Below, one piece after another: positions 1-9,599 of a stretch of 64,000 nt of DNA. Origin of the DNA: Streptomyces regalis (lineage in GTDB: Bacteria; Actinomycetota; Actinomycetes; Streptomycetales; Streptomycetaceae); contig NZ_LLZG01000254.1 in NCBI RefSeq assembly GCF_001509475.1, positions 1 through 64,000 on the forward strand, written 5' to 3'. Position numbers and translations under genes: made by a program. The notes beneath the pieces were generated by a model. The model did not search any database. It saw nothing but the letters and a program-made list of their open reading frames with translations, and was not told the DNA's origin. Every line of letters starts with the position of its first letter. Position 1 is the first letter of the stretch.

Positions 1-670
1 GTGCGCCACTTCCTCGTGTGCGGTGGGGACGGGTACGTGTTCGCACACGGTAGGAATCTGCAGGTCAGGGGCACATGTGGTGGGACTACATAGTTCGGGG
101 GCGGGGTGTGCGTGTTGCCCCTACGCCAGAGCTTGGAGGGCAATGCTGGGGGCTTGGCTGGTGGAAGATCAGGCCCTGTCTGTGTTGCGCACTTCGGGCT
201 GATTTGACGGGGGCGTGCTGACTCCCGTGCTGGTTCGGTGCTGACTAAAAGCGCACGTCATCATCCGTCTTCGTCGCTCCCGTGCTGACTTGGTGCTGAC
301 TACGCTCCGTTGAACTCAGACATTTGGCGGCTAAATAGGGAGCGCGGTTCTGTGATAGATGATCGGAGCGACCGGCCTCGGCCCTCTGCTCCTGCCCCGC
401 ACGTTCAGGGCAGGAGCTGTGCGGTCGATGCGCGCATGGTTCCAGCAGGTTCTTCGTCTGCTGGTGGTACACCCGGGATGGTGGTGTGACCAGGGAAAAT
501 GAGCGCTGGTTTCGCGATAGGCTGAGAGTTGGTCCGCGTATGGTCCGGATCTTGGTTGTCGGTGCAGCGTGCCAGCCGGGGATGGACACCGGAGCGGCCG
601 CCCGTTGGCCCCGGGCCCAACAGTCCGGCGCTCGGCCTTTGCTGAGACGTGCGCAGCCTCCTGCTCCGGC
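1..670. other. Stretch without a convincing gene
   Basis: No reading frame here has a credible ribosome binding site plus a recognisable domain. The open frames on both strands are short, overlap each other and have the low-complexity Arg/Pro/Ser composition typical of shadow frames in high-GC DNA. The only structure I see is the pair of direct repeats at 223-302. The stretch ends at a strong hairpin. Confidence 0.5.
223..302. repeat. Pair of 25-bp imperfect direct repeats
   Basis: Positions 223-247 and 278-302 share the pattern TCCCGTGCTG, four variable bases (GTTC or ACTT), then GGTGCTGACTA. The start-to-start distance is 55 bp. The spacer holds no gene. The repeats could be protein binding sites or the leftover of a small duplication or recombination event; nothing in the sequence decides between these. 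Confidence 0.6.
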
Positions 671-703
671 GGTGGCCTGGGAGGCCAGACCTCCCAGGCC
701 ACC
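671..703. terminator. Perfect 14-bp stem-loop, likely transcription terminator
   Basis: GGTGGCCTGGGAGG (671-684) and CCTCCCAGGCCACC (690-703) are exact reverse complements around a 5-base loop. There is no T-run on either side, which is common for actinobacterial terminators. No intact gene ends immediately beside it, so it may serve genes left of the window or be a relic. Confidence 0.6.
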
Positions 704-1182
704 GACTACTACCCGGCGTACAGCCTGACTCGTCTGCCGCTTTTTATTTCCGCAGGTCAGAGTTCATGTTTTCTCGCTGAACAAACTGTCCGGGTCGAAT
801 CTGGGTTGAATTCAGGTCCGCGTATTGTCCGCCCTGTCTAGCTGGCGGGTGGGCGGACAGGGCATATCGGGCGACTGGTTGATGCGACGGGCCGTCGGAA
901 GGCGGCGGACAGGGGCCGGGAAGCCTCGGACGAATCGGGAGTATTGTCCGGCGCGTCCCCTGCGGTACAGCCGACGGATCCATGGGGGAGCTCTGGGCAC
1001 TCATCGGCAAGTCCAAGCACGCGGCACGAGTTCCAGGCCCGCTCCGCCTTCTGTCAGCGGCGATTAGAGACCTTCCCACGCACGGCCAGCTCGATTCCCC
1101 ACATGGCAGTCACACTCAGTAGCCTCGGCGCTGGCTCGCGGACCTGGCGAATACAAGGGGCTGCGATCGTGTCACGTACCTG

Positions 1183-1460
1183 GTGTCCATCCGGGTGGAG
1201 TTGGTCTCCGCACACGGTGTAGACCTGTGGCCTCGCCCCGGCCGGGTCTTCGCCGCTGCGCGCTCGCACTCCGTCGCTCAGTTCGCCACGGCCATCGATC
1301 TCGCTTTTGGCCGCCGGGACTGGCTCACGTGCACCTGTTCACGTTGTCCGACGGCATACGGGTCAGCCCCCTGGACTGGTGGGACGACGAGGCCCTGGAC
1401 GGCACCGTTGACGGCCATGCCGCCAAGCTGAGCAGGCTGCAGGCCGAGGAGCAGTTCGCG
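1183..1460 (+). pseudogene. pRiA4b ORF-3-like domain fragment, frameshifted and truncated
   Basis: The first part reads VELVSAHGVDLWPRPGRVF and continues into IDLAFGRRDWLT in one frame. The match then jumps to the next frame with HVHLFTLSDGIRVSPLDWW and AKLSRLQAEEQFA. Taken together this resembles the start of plasmid pRiA4b ORF-3 family proteins, which run from a strand/helix segment into a conserved EQF-Y-FD-GD-W motif. The frame changes near 1325-1330 (one-base indel), and the similarity stops after EEQFA, just before the most conserved motif. The family is often associated with transposons and plasmids; its function is unknown. It cannot encode an intact protein. Confidence 0.5.
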
Positions 1461-1639
1461 CCGATGCCGAAGCGGCCGACCCGCGGGCTCAGCGAGCCTC
1501 CGAGCCTGCCGTGGTGGGGCGTGCCGCCGCGTGCGGTTCCGCAGAGGTCCGCGAGCCGGCCGACCCCGGCGTTGAAGTGGGTACCTGTCCGTCGGCTTGG
1601 CAGCTCTGGAAACCCACGTGGCGGCACGCCCCCGGTCGA

Positions 1640-3274
1640 TCAGGGAAGCGGCTTCAGGCGGCCGTCGCAGATCTGCCGGCGCAGCAGGAACTTCTGGATC
1701 TTTCCCATGGCGTTGGCCGGGATGGTGTCGGCCAGGTACCAGTGGCGCGGTGTCTTGTGCGGGGCCAGGGCGGCACGCAGGTGGTCGTGGAGTTCGGCGG
1801 CGGTGGGCGGGTCGTCGGGGTCGGTGGCGTTGATGACGGCGGCGACCTGCTCGCCCCAGGCCGGGTCGGGGAGGCCGAGTACGGCGGCCTGCCGTACCCG
1901 GGGGTGGGTGCCGAGCGCCGCCTCGATCTCGGCGGGGTAGATGTTCTCCCCGCCTCGGATGATCATGTCTTTGAGGCGGCCGGTGACGGTGACGTAGCCG
2001 CGATAGTCCATGACGCCCAGGTCGCCGGTGTGGAGCCATCCGTCGCGGTCGATGGTCTGGGCGGTGGCCTCGGGAAGGTCGTGGTAGCCGAGCATGACCT
2101 GGTAGCCGCGGGCGCAGATCTCGCCCGGCTCTCCCACGGGCAGCGGATCGGCGCCGGCGGGGCCGGTGATTTTGACCTCGACCTGCCACAGAGGGCGGCC
2201 GGCGGTGTGGAGTTTGTCTTGGGTGCTGTCGTCGGGGCCGGTCTGGGTGACGGAGGGGCTGAGTTCGGTCTGCCCGTAGAGGGTGGAGAAACGGGCGTCG
2301 AAGCGGCGCTCGGTCTCCTCGACCAGTTCCGGGGGCACCCGGTCGCCGCCGGACAGGACGGTCGCGCAGGCGCTGAGGTCGTAGGAGTCGAATGTGGGGT
2401 GGTTCAGCAGGGCGGTGAGCATCGCCGGGACTCCGGCGAAGAAGGTGGCCCGCCACTTCTGAAGTGCCTCCAGGACCAGGGTGGGCTGGAAGACCTGGAC
2501 GAGTACGAGGGTGCCGGTGGCGGTAGCCACGCCGAGCACGGTCAGGTCGCAGCCGGCGGTGTGGAACAGCGGCAGCGCGCTGCCCCAGACCCCGTCCCGG
2601 GAGAATCCGGCGCGGGCGGCCACGAAGGTGGCGTTGCTGACGAGGCCGCGGTGGTGCAGGACGGCGCCCTTGGGGGTGCCGGTCGTTCCGGAGGTGTATT
2701 GGATCTGCGCCGCGGCACCCGGGTCGATCCGCGGTAGCGGTGAGGGGGCGGTGCCGCGGACCTCGGTGAGCCAGCCGGTGAAGGAGACCCGCTCGCGCAG
2801 GCGGGGAAGACGCGGCCCTATCCGCTCCACCGCCGCCGCCATGTCCGTCTCCCGGAAGGAGTCGGTGAGCAGTAGTCCCACGGCACCGGACTGGGAGAGC
2901 ACGTGCTCGAGTTCGGCGTCGCGCAGTGCGGGGTTGACGGTGACCAGGACCAGCCCGGCCAGGGCGGCGCCGTACTGGAGGATGACCCATTCGGGGATGT
3001 TGGGGGCCCAGACGGCGATGTGCTCGCCCGGGGCGAACCGAGCGGCCAGCCAGGACGCGGCCTGCTCGGCGTCGTCCAGGAGCTCGGCGTAGGTCCAGGT
3101 GCGGTCGGTGCGGTCGGCGCCGGACAGGGCGGCGCCCGGCGGGGCGATCTCGACCAGCGCCAGGCGGTCCGGGGCGGTCGACGCGGCGCCTCGGAGCACC
3201 TCCCCGATGGTGAGGTCGAGGACCGGGCGGGTGGTGTCGGCGGGCAGGTACGAGTGGGTCAGCGGTTCTTGCAT
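1640..3274 (-). CDS. Long-chain/medium-chain acyl-CoA ligase (AMP-forming, ANL superfamily)
   Basis: This 544-residue cytosolic enzyme should activate a carboxylic acid to its acyl-CoA through an acyl-adenylate. The order of ANL motifs is complete: P-loop YTSGTTGTPKGAVLHH (about residues 193-208), YGQTELSP, DGWLHTGDLG with the hinge GRLKDMIIRGGENIYPAEIE, and the C-terminal lysine motif GKIQKFLLRR. I chose the ATG at 3274 rather than the longer frame because GGAGGAGTGACG sits directly before it. The stop of the upstream hydratase gene lies inside that ribosome binding site (2-bp gap), so translation is probably coupled. It is the last gene of a beta-oxidation operon, so a fatty or aryl-alkanoic acid is the likely substrate; the exact chain length cannot be read. 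Confidence 0.9.
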   Translation of the reverse strand: MQEPLTHSYLPADTTRPVLDLTIGEVLRGAASTAPDRLALVEIAPPGAALSGADRTDRTWTYAELLDDAEQAASWLAARFAPGEHIAVWAPNIPEWVILQYGAALAGLVLVTVNPALRDAELEHVLSQSGAVGLLLTDSFRETDMAAAVERIGPRLPRLRERVSFTGWLTEVRGTAPSPLPRIDPGAAAQIQYTSGTTGTPKGAVLHHRGLVSNATFVAARAGFSRDGVWGSALPLFHTAGCDLTVLGVATATGTLVLVQVFQPTLVLEALQKWRATFFAGVPAMLTALLNHPTFDSYDLSACATVLSGGDRVPPELVEETERRFDARFSTLYGQTELSPSVTQTGPDDSTQDKLHTAGRPLWQVEVKITGPAGADPLPVGEPGEICARGYQVMLGYHDLPEATAQTIDRDGWLHTGDLGVMDYRGYVTVTGRLKDMIIRGGENIYPAEIEAALGTHPRVRQAAVLGLPDPAWGEQVAAVINATDPDDPPTAAELHDHLRAALAPHKTPRHWYLADTIPANAMGKIQKFLLRRQICDGRLKPLP

Positions 3275-3276
3275 CG

Positions 3277-4167
3277 TCACTCCTCCAGGTCTTGCGCTGT
3301 GGGGACCGGGCCGCCGCCGTCGGGAATCCAGCGGCCCGAGTCGCGCCACTTGACGGCCTCGTGGAAGCCGTGGGTGGCGGCGAACTGCTGGAACCAGCGG
3401 CCCTCCGGTGAGTGCCGGGTGATGCCGTCGAAGAGGGTGGCCAGGATCTGGGTGCCGTGCAGGCCCATGTTGTCGTAGGCCTGGTTGATCATCAGTTTCT
3501 GCATGGCGAGCTGGTTGACCGGCACCCCCGCGATCCGGTCGGCCAGTTCCTCCACGCGCGCGTCAAGGTCCTGCGGCGGCGCGGCGTCCAGTACCAGGCC
3601 CCAGTCGGCGGCGGTGCGGCCGTCGATGGTGTCGCCGGTCAGGAGCATCCGCTTGGCGCGCTCGGCGCCCAGCCGGTACACCCACATCGCCGTGGTCGGG
3701 CAGCCCCACACCCGTGCGGGCATGTAGCCGATGCGCGCGTCCTCGGCCATGACGACCAGGTCGCAGGACAGGGCGATGTCGCTGCCGCCGGCGACGGCAT
3801 GGCCGTGCACCTTGGCGATGGTGGGCTTCAGTGACCGCCACAGGGTGAAGAAGTCGTCGGTGAAGCCCTTCATCCAGGCGAAGTCCTTGATCGGATCCCA
3901 TACCGGGTTGCCGTCGGTGGCGCCCTGGGTGCCGTGGCCGTCCTCGGCGGAGATCTTCAGGTCGTATCCGGAGCAGAAGGCCCGGCCCGCCCCCTGGAGC
4001 ACGATGACGTGCACGTCGGGGTCGTCGTTGGCGCGCCGGACGGCGGCGGCGATGTCACCGGGCATCCGGAAGTCGATCGCGTTGAGCCGGTCGGGACGGT
4101 TGAGGGTGAGGTAGGCCTTGCGGTCCTGCACCTCGTACAGGACGGTGGACTGCTGATCGTCGGTCAT
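3277..4167 (-). CDS. Enoyl-CoA hydratase/isomerase (crotonase) family protein
   Basis: A 296-residue crotonase-fold protein, slightly longer than the usual 255-270. Crotonase landmarks are visible: LTLNRPDRLNAIDF near the N-terminus, FCSGYDLK (oxyanion-hole segment, CSG), and HGHAVAGGSDIALSCDLVV (second oxyanion-hole glycine pair). These enzymes hydrate or isomerise enoyl-CoA esters in the cytosol. The position usually holding the first catalytic Glu is not obvious, so the exact reaction (hydratase, isomerase or decarboxylase) is open. It sits 35 bp downstream of the fadB-like gene and 2 bp upstream of the acyl-CoA ligase. The tail after TRHSPEGRWFQQ extends beyond the core fold. Confidence 0.88.
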   Translation of the reverse strand: MTDDQQSTVLYEVQDRKAYLTLNRPDRLNAIDFRMPGDIAAAVRRANDDPDVHVIVLQGAGRAFCSGYDLKISAEDGHGTQGATDGNPVWDPIKDFAWMKGFTDDFFTLWRSLKPTIAKVHGHAVAGGSDIALSCDLVVMAEDARIGYMPARVWGCPTTAMWVYRLGAERAKRMLLTGDTIDGRTAADWGLVLDAAPPQDLDARVEELADRIAGVPVNQLAMQKLMINQAYDNMGLHGTQILATLFDGITRHSPEGRWFQQFAATHGFHEAVKWRDSGRWIPDGGGPVPTAQDLEE

Positions 4168-4202
4168 ATGAGCTCCGTATTACGGCGGAATGCGGTGGTC
4201 GG

Positions 4203-6361
4203 TCAGAAGGTCTCGCCGTGCTCGGCTTTCTCGCGCAGCAGGGCGTTCGGGGCGAAGCGCTCGCCGTGCGCGGCGGCGAGGCGGTCGGCGCGGGCGACGA
4301 AGGCCGGCAGGCCGCCGGGGTAGCCGTTGATGTACTGCAGGACGCCGCCGGTCCAGGACGGGAAGCCGATCCCCAGCAGGGATCCGATGTTGGCGTCCGC
4401 CGTGCTGGTCAGTACGCCTTCGGCGACGCAGTGTGCCGCCTCGACGGCCTCGGCGAACAACAGCCGTTCGGTGAGTTCGTGCAGGTCGATTCCGGCGGGG
4501 TCCCCATGTGGGGGAAACGCCGTGACGAGTCCCGGCCACAGACCGGTCCGGGCGCCCGAGGCGTCGTAGTCGTAGAAGCCGGCGCCTCGGGCGCGGCCGG
4601 GTCTGCCCAGCCTGGTCATCGTCTCCGCGACCGCCTCGGCCGGGTGCGCGCGGTAGTCGTCGCCGTCTGCGGCGCGCTTCTCGTCGCGGATCCTCAGCAG
4701 CAGCTCCAGGTTGAGTTCGTCCGCCAGCTGCAACGCGCCGACCGGGTAGCCGGCCCGCCAGGCGGCCTGCTCGACGGTCGCCGGGGCGATGCCCTCGCCG
4801 AGCATGGCCAGGGCCTCGTACACGAACGTCCCGATGACCCGGGAGGTGAAGAATCCGCGGCTGTCGTTCACGACGATCGGTGTCTTGCCGATCTGTGCCG
4901 CGAAGTCCAGAGCGCGGGCCAGGGCCTCGTCACTGGTCCGCTCACCGCGGACGACCTCCAGCAGCGGCATCCTGTCGACGGGCGAGAAGAAGTGCAGGCC
5001 GACGAAGTCCTTCTGCCGGTTCACCCCTTCGGCCAGGCCGCTGACCGGCAGGGTGGAGGTGTTCGAGCCGAGCAGCGCGTCGTCGGCGACCACCCGTTCC
5101 GCCTCGGCGAAGACGGCACGCTTGAGGGAGGCGTCCTCGAAGACCGCTTCCACGACCAGGTCGCAGCCGGTCAGATCGGCGTACTCGGCACTCGGCGTGA
5201 TGCGGGCGAGGACCTCCTCCCGTCCGGCCTCGCTCAGCCGCCCGCGTTTCACGGCACTGTCCAGGAGCCTGCGGGAGTAGTCCTTGCCACGTTCCGTGGC
5301 CTGAAGGGAGATGTCCTTGAGGACGACGTCGATGCCGCTGCGCGCGCAGGCGTAGGCGATGCCCGCGCCCATCATGCCGGCACCGAGCACGGCGGCCTTC
5401 GACACCCGGCGTCTTGGCAGGTCCTTCGGGCGTGAGCCGCCGGCCTTGATCGTGTTCAGGTCGAACCAGAACGCCTGGATCATGTTCTTCGCGGTCTGGC
5501 CGCGTGCGATGTCGACGAAGTAGCGGCCCTCGACTCTCAACGCGCCGTCCAGATCCAGCTGGGCGCCCTCGACGGCGGGGCCAGGATGTGGTGCGGGGCC
5601 GGCAGCGGCGCTCCTCTGAGCTTCTTGCGCAGGGTGGCGGGGAGGGCCGGCAAGGTCGCCGCGAGGCCGGGGGATCCAGGGGCGCCGCCGGGGATCGCGT
5701 AGTCGGCCGCGTCCCAGCGCTGTACCGAGTGGGGGTGCGCGGTGATCCAGGCGCGGGCCTTGTCGAGCAGTTCCTCGCGTGTCGCGGCGAGTTCGTCCAC
5801 CAGCCCGAGCCGTACCGCCTCGGCCGGTGGGTACCGGTTGCCTTCCAGGAGGACCTTGGTCAGGGCGTCGACGACGCCGAGCAGGCGGGTGGTCCGCGCC
5901 ACGCCTCCTCCGCCCGGTAGCAGGCCGAAGGTGACCTCGGGCAGGCCGAACCTCGCGTTCGGAGTGTCCAGCGCTATGCGGTGGTGGCAGGCGAGCGCGA
6001 GCTCCAGGCCGCCGCCCAGGGCGGAGCCGTTCAGCGCCGCGACGACCGGCTTGCCCAGCGTCTCCAGCGTCCGCAGACATCCTTTGACCTGTTCGATCTG
6101 CGCGGAGAACCGGGGTGCGTCGCTGTCGGTGACCCGGATCAGCTGCCGGAGGTCCCCGCCGGCCAGGAAGGAGTCCTTCGCGGAGGTGACGATCACGCCG
6201 GTGATCGTGTCCTTCTCGGCGGTGAGCCGTTCGACGGCCGCGGCGAGCGAGGCGCGGAAGGCGTCGTTCATGGTGTTGGCCCGCTGTCCCGGGTCGTCCA
6301 GGGTGAGCGTGACGACGCCGTCGGTGCTCTGCTCCCAGCGGATGGCGTTCGGGTCGGTCAT
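4203..6361 (-). pseudogene. fadB: FadB-type enoyl-CoA hydratase/3-hydroxyacyl-CoA dehydrogenase fusion with one-base frameshift
   Basis: The first half (from ATG 6361) is a hydratase domain with FLAGGDLRQL and NGSALGGGLELALACHH, ending in LPAPHHILA. The second half, in another frame, starts VEGAQLDLDG and carries the Rossmann motif VLGAGMMGAGIAYACA, then GSNTSTLPVS and HFFSPVDRMPLLEVV. These are the standard two halves of the bacterial trifunctional alpha subunit. The frame breaks at a run of four G (5577-5580, plus strand). Restoring one base gives about 719 residues, the normal family length. The break is either a real mutation or a base-call error in a homopolymer. If real, only a lone hydratase domain is made from this start. 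The gene sits between thiolase and hydratase in the operon. Confidence 0.9.
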
Positions 6362-6418
6362 GCGTGTGTTCCCGCTTCCTCGGCGCCTTCTCCGGTGGCC
6401 GGCCGCCTGATGTTTCGG

Positions 6419-7639
6419 TCAGAGGCGTTCGACGACGGTGGCGACGCCCATGCCGCCGCCGGTGCACAGGGTGGCCAGGCCGTAGCGCATGCCGCGCCGC
6501 TCCAGCTCGTCGATGAGGGTGCCGAGGATCATCGCCCCGGTGGCGCCCAGCGGATGGCCCAGTGCGATCGCCCCGCCGTTCACATTGACCCTCTCGGGCG
6601 GTACGTCCAGGTCGCGCAGGAACTTCAGCACGACGGCAGCGAACGCCTCGTTGGCCTCCCACAGATCGATGTCGCCCACGGCCAGCCCCGCTTTGGCGAG
6701 CGCCTTGCGCGCGGCCGGGGCGGGAGCGGTGAGCATGATCGTCGGTTCGCCGGCCACGGTGGCCGTGGCGACGATCCGGGCGCGTGGGGTGAGGCCGAGG
6801 TCGCGGCCGGCCCGCTCACTGCCGACGACCGTCAGCGCGGCGCCGTCGGCGATCGCCGACGAATTGCCGGCGGTGTGGACGTGGTCGATCCGCTCGATCC
6901 AGTGGTACTTCTGCAGCGCCACGGCATCGAAGCCGCCCTGGTCACCGATGCCCGCGAACGACGGCTTCAGCGCGGAGAGCGCGGCCGGGCCGGTGTCCTG
7001 CCGTACCGGTTCGTCCCGGTCCAGAACGATGTGGCCGTTGACGTCGCGGACGGCGACGAGTGAGCGGTCGAACAGGCCGTCCGTCGCAGCCTTGGCCGCC
7101 CGGGCCTGGGACTCGACGGCGAACGCGTCGACATCCTCGCGGCTGAATCCCTCGACGGTGGCGATGAGGTCGGCGCTGATCCCCTGCGGCACGAACGAGG
7201 TGCTGTAGGCCGTCTCGGGATCCGTCATCGCCGGTCCTCCGTCCGCGCCCATGGGCACCCGCGACAGCGACTCGACCCCGCCCGAGAGGAAGAGGTCCTC
7301 CCAGCCGGAACGGACCTTCTGTGCGGCGATGTTGACCGCCTCCAGCCCTGAGCCGCAGAAACGGTTCAGTTGGAAGCCCGCACCCGAGGACTCGTATCCG
7401 GCGGCCAGCGCGGTGGTCCGGGCGAGGTTCGCGCCCTGGTCCCCGACCGGCGAGACCACGCCCAGGATCACGTCGTCCACCCGCAGCGGATCGAAGCCCG
7501 GATTGCGTTTGCCCACCTCGTCGAGGAGACCCACGACGAGGGAGATCGGTTTGACGGTGTGCAGTGAGCCGTCGTTCTTGCCGCGCCCGCGCGGGGTGCG
7601 CAGCGCGTCGTAGACGAACGCTTCTGCCGGACTGCCCAT
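6419..7639 (-). CDS. fadA: Acetyl-CoA acetyltransferase (thiolase, FadA type)
   Basis: A 406-residue thiolase for the last step of beta-oxidation, cleaving 3-ketoacyl-CoA to acetyl-CoA and a shortened acyl-CoA. Catalytic residues are present: Cys95 in [12 protein letters not shown], the NEAFA segment, His in [14 protein letters not shown], and the C-terminal Cys in CTGGGMG. The ATG at 7639 was chosen because AGGAGAG lies about 10 bases upstream and the protein then starts at the usual thiolase N-terminus; longer frames only add Arg/Pro-rich sequence. It is the first enzyme gene after the TetR regulator and lies 57 bp before fadB, matching the usual fadA-fadB pairing. Confidence 0.93.
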   Translation of the reverse strand: MGSPAEAFVYDALRTPRGRGKNDGSLHTVKPISLVVGLLDEVGKRNPGFDPLRVDDVILGVVSPVGDQGANLARTTALAAGYESSGAGFQLNRFCGSGLEAVNIAAQKVRSGWEDLFLSGGVESLSRVPMGADGGPAMTDPETAYSTSFVPQGISADLIATVEGFSREDVDAFAVESQARAAKAATDGLFDRSLVAVRDVNGHIVLDRDEPVRQDTGPAALSALKPSFAGIGDQGGFDAVALQKYHWIERIDHVHTAGNSSAIADGAALTVVGSERAGRDLGLTPRARIVATATVAGEPTIMLTAPAPAARKALAKAGLAVGDIDLWEANEAFAAVVLKFLRDLDVPPERVNVNGGAIALGHPLGATGAMILGTLIDELERRGMRYGLATLCTGGGMGVATVVERL

Positions 7640-7805
7640 GGAGGCCGCTCTCCTGTCAGTACGTATGCCGGCGAGTGGTCCGGCCGTGCGCGCGGCGTCG
7701 GGGCAGCGCAAGGGCCGTGCTTGCCTGGAAGTCACACAGTCGCTGCCGGTGCCCGACGGTGACAGGCCGCGGGCGTCTGGTGACCCGGCAGGCGATGACG
7801 AGCGC

Positions 7806-8516
7806 TCAGCTCGTGGGTGCGGTCGATGCCCCGGTCGCAGGGCGGCTCGACGTGGCACGTGACCCGTGTGCGGCACGCTCCGTCAGCCGTCCTTCCTGCG
7901 GGCCGGCGGCAGCTGGGAAGCCTGGGGATTCGGTGAGCAGCGGCCGTACGATCCGGCCCCACCGCTCCAGCAGTTCGTCGCGGTCCGTGTCCTCCCGGTA
8001 CAGCACGTCGGAGATCGCCATGCCGCGCAGCAACTGCACCGTCAGCTCGGCGATCACCGGGTAGGCGGCCGAGGCGGTGAGCTCGGGGCCCATTACCTCG
8101 TCGACCACCCGGTACAGGTCCCGGCGCGCCGTCCCCTCGGCGTGGCGCAGCACGTCCCGCAGCCGTGGGTTGGTGCGGGCCACCGCCCACAGCTCCATCT
8201 CCGCGCCGAACGAGGGCCCGCACATGACGGACCGGAGCACGCGCAACGAGCGGGACAGTGCGTCACCGTCCGGTGAGGCCGCCGCCAGTTCCTCACGCAC
8301 CGCCCGCTCGTTCCGCGCCACGAGTAAACCGATCGCCGCCCCGAACAGGTCCTCACGGGTCGGAAAGTGATGCAGCAACGCACCCCGGCTGACACCGGCC
8401 CGCCGCTGCACCTCCAGGGTCGTCGTCGCCGCGACGCCCACCTCGATCAGCGACTCGACCGCCGCGCCCACGATCTGCGCCCTCGTGGCGTCGCGCTGTT
8501 CGTCACGCCTGGTCAT
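7806..8516 (-). CDS. TetR-family regulator of the beta-oxidation operon
   Basis: A 236-residue TetR protein. The N-terminal helix-turn-helix is clear: [20 protein letters not shown] followed by [20 protein letters not shown]. The ligand-binding half is variable, as normal for the family, and the tail after about residue 205 is longer than typical. Start: the ATG at 8516 ([10 protein letters not shown]) or a GTG three codons earlier; GGTGGAGG lies just before the ATG. It heads the fad operon on the same strand, and two palindromes directly upstream look like its own operators. By analogy with FadR/PaaR-like TetR proteins it probably represses the operon until an acyl-CoA binds; that ligand is inferred, not seen. 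Confidence 0.88.
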   Translation of the reverse strand: MTRRDEQRDATRAQIVGAAVESLIEVGVAATTTLEVQRRAGVSRGALLHHFPTREDLFGAAIGLLVARNERAVREELAAASPDGDALSRSLRVLRSVMCGPSFGAEMELWAVARTNPRLRDVLRHAEGTARRDLYRVVDEVMGPELTASAAYPVIAELTVQLLRGMAISDVLYREDTDRDELLERWGRIVRPLLTESPGFPAAAGPQEGRLTERAAHGSRATSSRPATGASTAPTS

Positions 8517-8527
8517 GGCCTCCACCT

Positions 8528-8582
8528 TTCACGGTCAGCCTTGACTGCGAAATGAGCATCTCACGGTCAGCCCTGACTGTGA
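8528..8582. promoter_or_regulatory. Two tandem TetR-type palindromic operators
   Basis: TCACGGTCAGCCTTGACTGCGA (8529-8550) and TCACGGTCAGCCCTGACTGTGA (8561-8582) are two copies of one 22-bp palindrome of the form TCACnGTCAG-n2-CTGACnGTGA. The second copy is nearly perfect. They are 32 bp apart, about three helical turns, so two dimers would bind the same face. They lie just upstream of the TetR start, covering the place where the operon promoter should be. Confidence 0.8.
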
Positions 8583-9034
8583 AGAGGTGAAGCGTCTCGG
8601 ATTCCCCCTCCTCGTTGCGGGGCACGGAGGGCGACCAGCCGGGAAGGCGGTGTGCCGAGGCAGACCTGCTTCGAGTTGCTGCAGCGTGCACTGTGGGACT
8701 GGGCGTTCGTCCTGCCCGGGCCAGAGCTGCACATGGCACCCCCGGACGTGCGGCTTGCTGTGCGCTGGGTGGGGAAGGCGTCCCGCCCGCTGCCCGACCT
8801 GATGGATGCGGCCGTGATGCGGGCCGTGTTGCAAGTCCTCCAGTTGAAACAGGACGGTACGGTTGCAGCCGCCGAGTACCGCTGCCACCGATCCGGGACA
8901 GCATCCCTGGCGGCCGCGACGTCGTCCTGCCCAGAAGGGCCATCCACCGCACGCAGCAGCGCCTCACGCGCGGCCGGCCCCGGTCAGCGCCGGGAAGTTG
9001 GCGAGGTGGTCCGGGCGCTTGCGCGCGGCGCCGA
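8583..9034. other. Stretch without a recognisable gene
   Basis: Several overlapping open frames exist on both strands but none shows a domain, a signal peptide or a good ribosome binding site. If a plus-strand gene once shared the TetR operators divergently, it is no longer legible. Confidence 0.4.
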
Positions 9035-9160
9035 CCGCTGGCGGATGAGCTGGTCGGTCTCGGAGCTCGAGCCGTACGTCATGATCTCGACCAGCGCGCG
9101 GACGTTCTCCGGCGACGGGTCGCTGTAGCCCTTCAGAAGGACCTTGAAGCCCTCGGAAGG
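9035..9160 (-). pseudogene. Alpha/beta hydrolase fragment (C-C bond hydrolase-like)
   Basis: A short minus-strand segment reads FKVLLKGYSDPSPENVRALV, then EIMTYGSSSETDQLIRQR. This resembles the cap region of MhpC/HsaD-type ring-cleavage hydrolases and their relatives, where a lid helix after a D-P-T-P-E turn precedes a stretch of the form Y-x-x-x-x-x-T-D-x-L-x-x-x-R. The catalytic Ser, Asp and His segments are missing on both sides. It is a scrap of about 40 residues, so the assignment is tentative. Confidence 0.4.
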
Positions 9161-9239
9161 ACAGCCGCCGGGCATGAACCCACGACCCGGACGACCGAGT
9201 GGCCCGCGCTCAGTACCGTCTTCTTTGTCACCAAACCCC

Positions 9240-9541
9240 GCCAGGAGATCAACGTCTGGACCGGCACCAACTACCTGACAGCCTCGGTCTACCGGCGGGC
9301 CGGGACTCGCTTCGGGAAGCGGCAGCTCAGCGACCGTGGCGTCGAGATGGCCTCAGCCGTCGCCACCCAGGTCTGGGAGACCGAGCGCAACGGTTTCACA
9401 TTCGACACCCCTGAAGCATGGGTCCGCGACGACGCGTCCCGCTACACCTACCCGGGCTACGAACGCCCCCTCGCCGTCTGGAACATTCTTGACGCCATCC
9501 AACCCGTGGAGCCCTTCTTGACGAGAGGCTCCGGCCGCTGA
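9240..9541 (+). pseudogene. C-terminal remnant of a GH116 glucosylceramidase-like glycosidase
   Basis: The plus-strand frame ending at TGA 9539-9541 reads INVWTGTNYLTASVYRRAG, later NGFTFDTPEAWVRDDAS and YERPLAVWNILDAI. This matches the end of GH116 (GBA2-like) enzymes, which have the pattern E-V-W-x-G-x-x-Y, then FQTPEAW, then a Y-M-R-P-L-A-I-W-A helix. Only the last 100 or so residues remain; the catalytic glutamate and aspartate lie in the missing part. Upstream sequence in this frame is unrelated. Confidence 0.5.
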
Positions 9542-9599
9542 CCGGATGCCTACCACGCAGCCTGTCTCCGATCCGCATCAGAGTGCCCCGGGGCATCGG

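Noticed and set aside
839..883. Possible inverted repeat between GTCCGCCCTGTC and GGCGGACAGGGC
   Set aside because: The arms do not pair beyond a few bases in register. No stable stem results.
2481..3092. Long plus-strand open frames opposite the acyl-CoA ligase and beta-oxidation genes
   Set aside because: They mirror conserved minus-strand coding sequence, have no ribosome binding sites and no domains. They are antisense shadows of high-GC genes.
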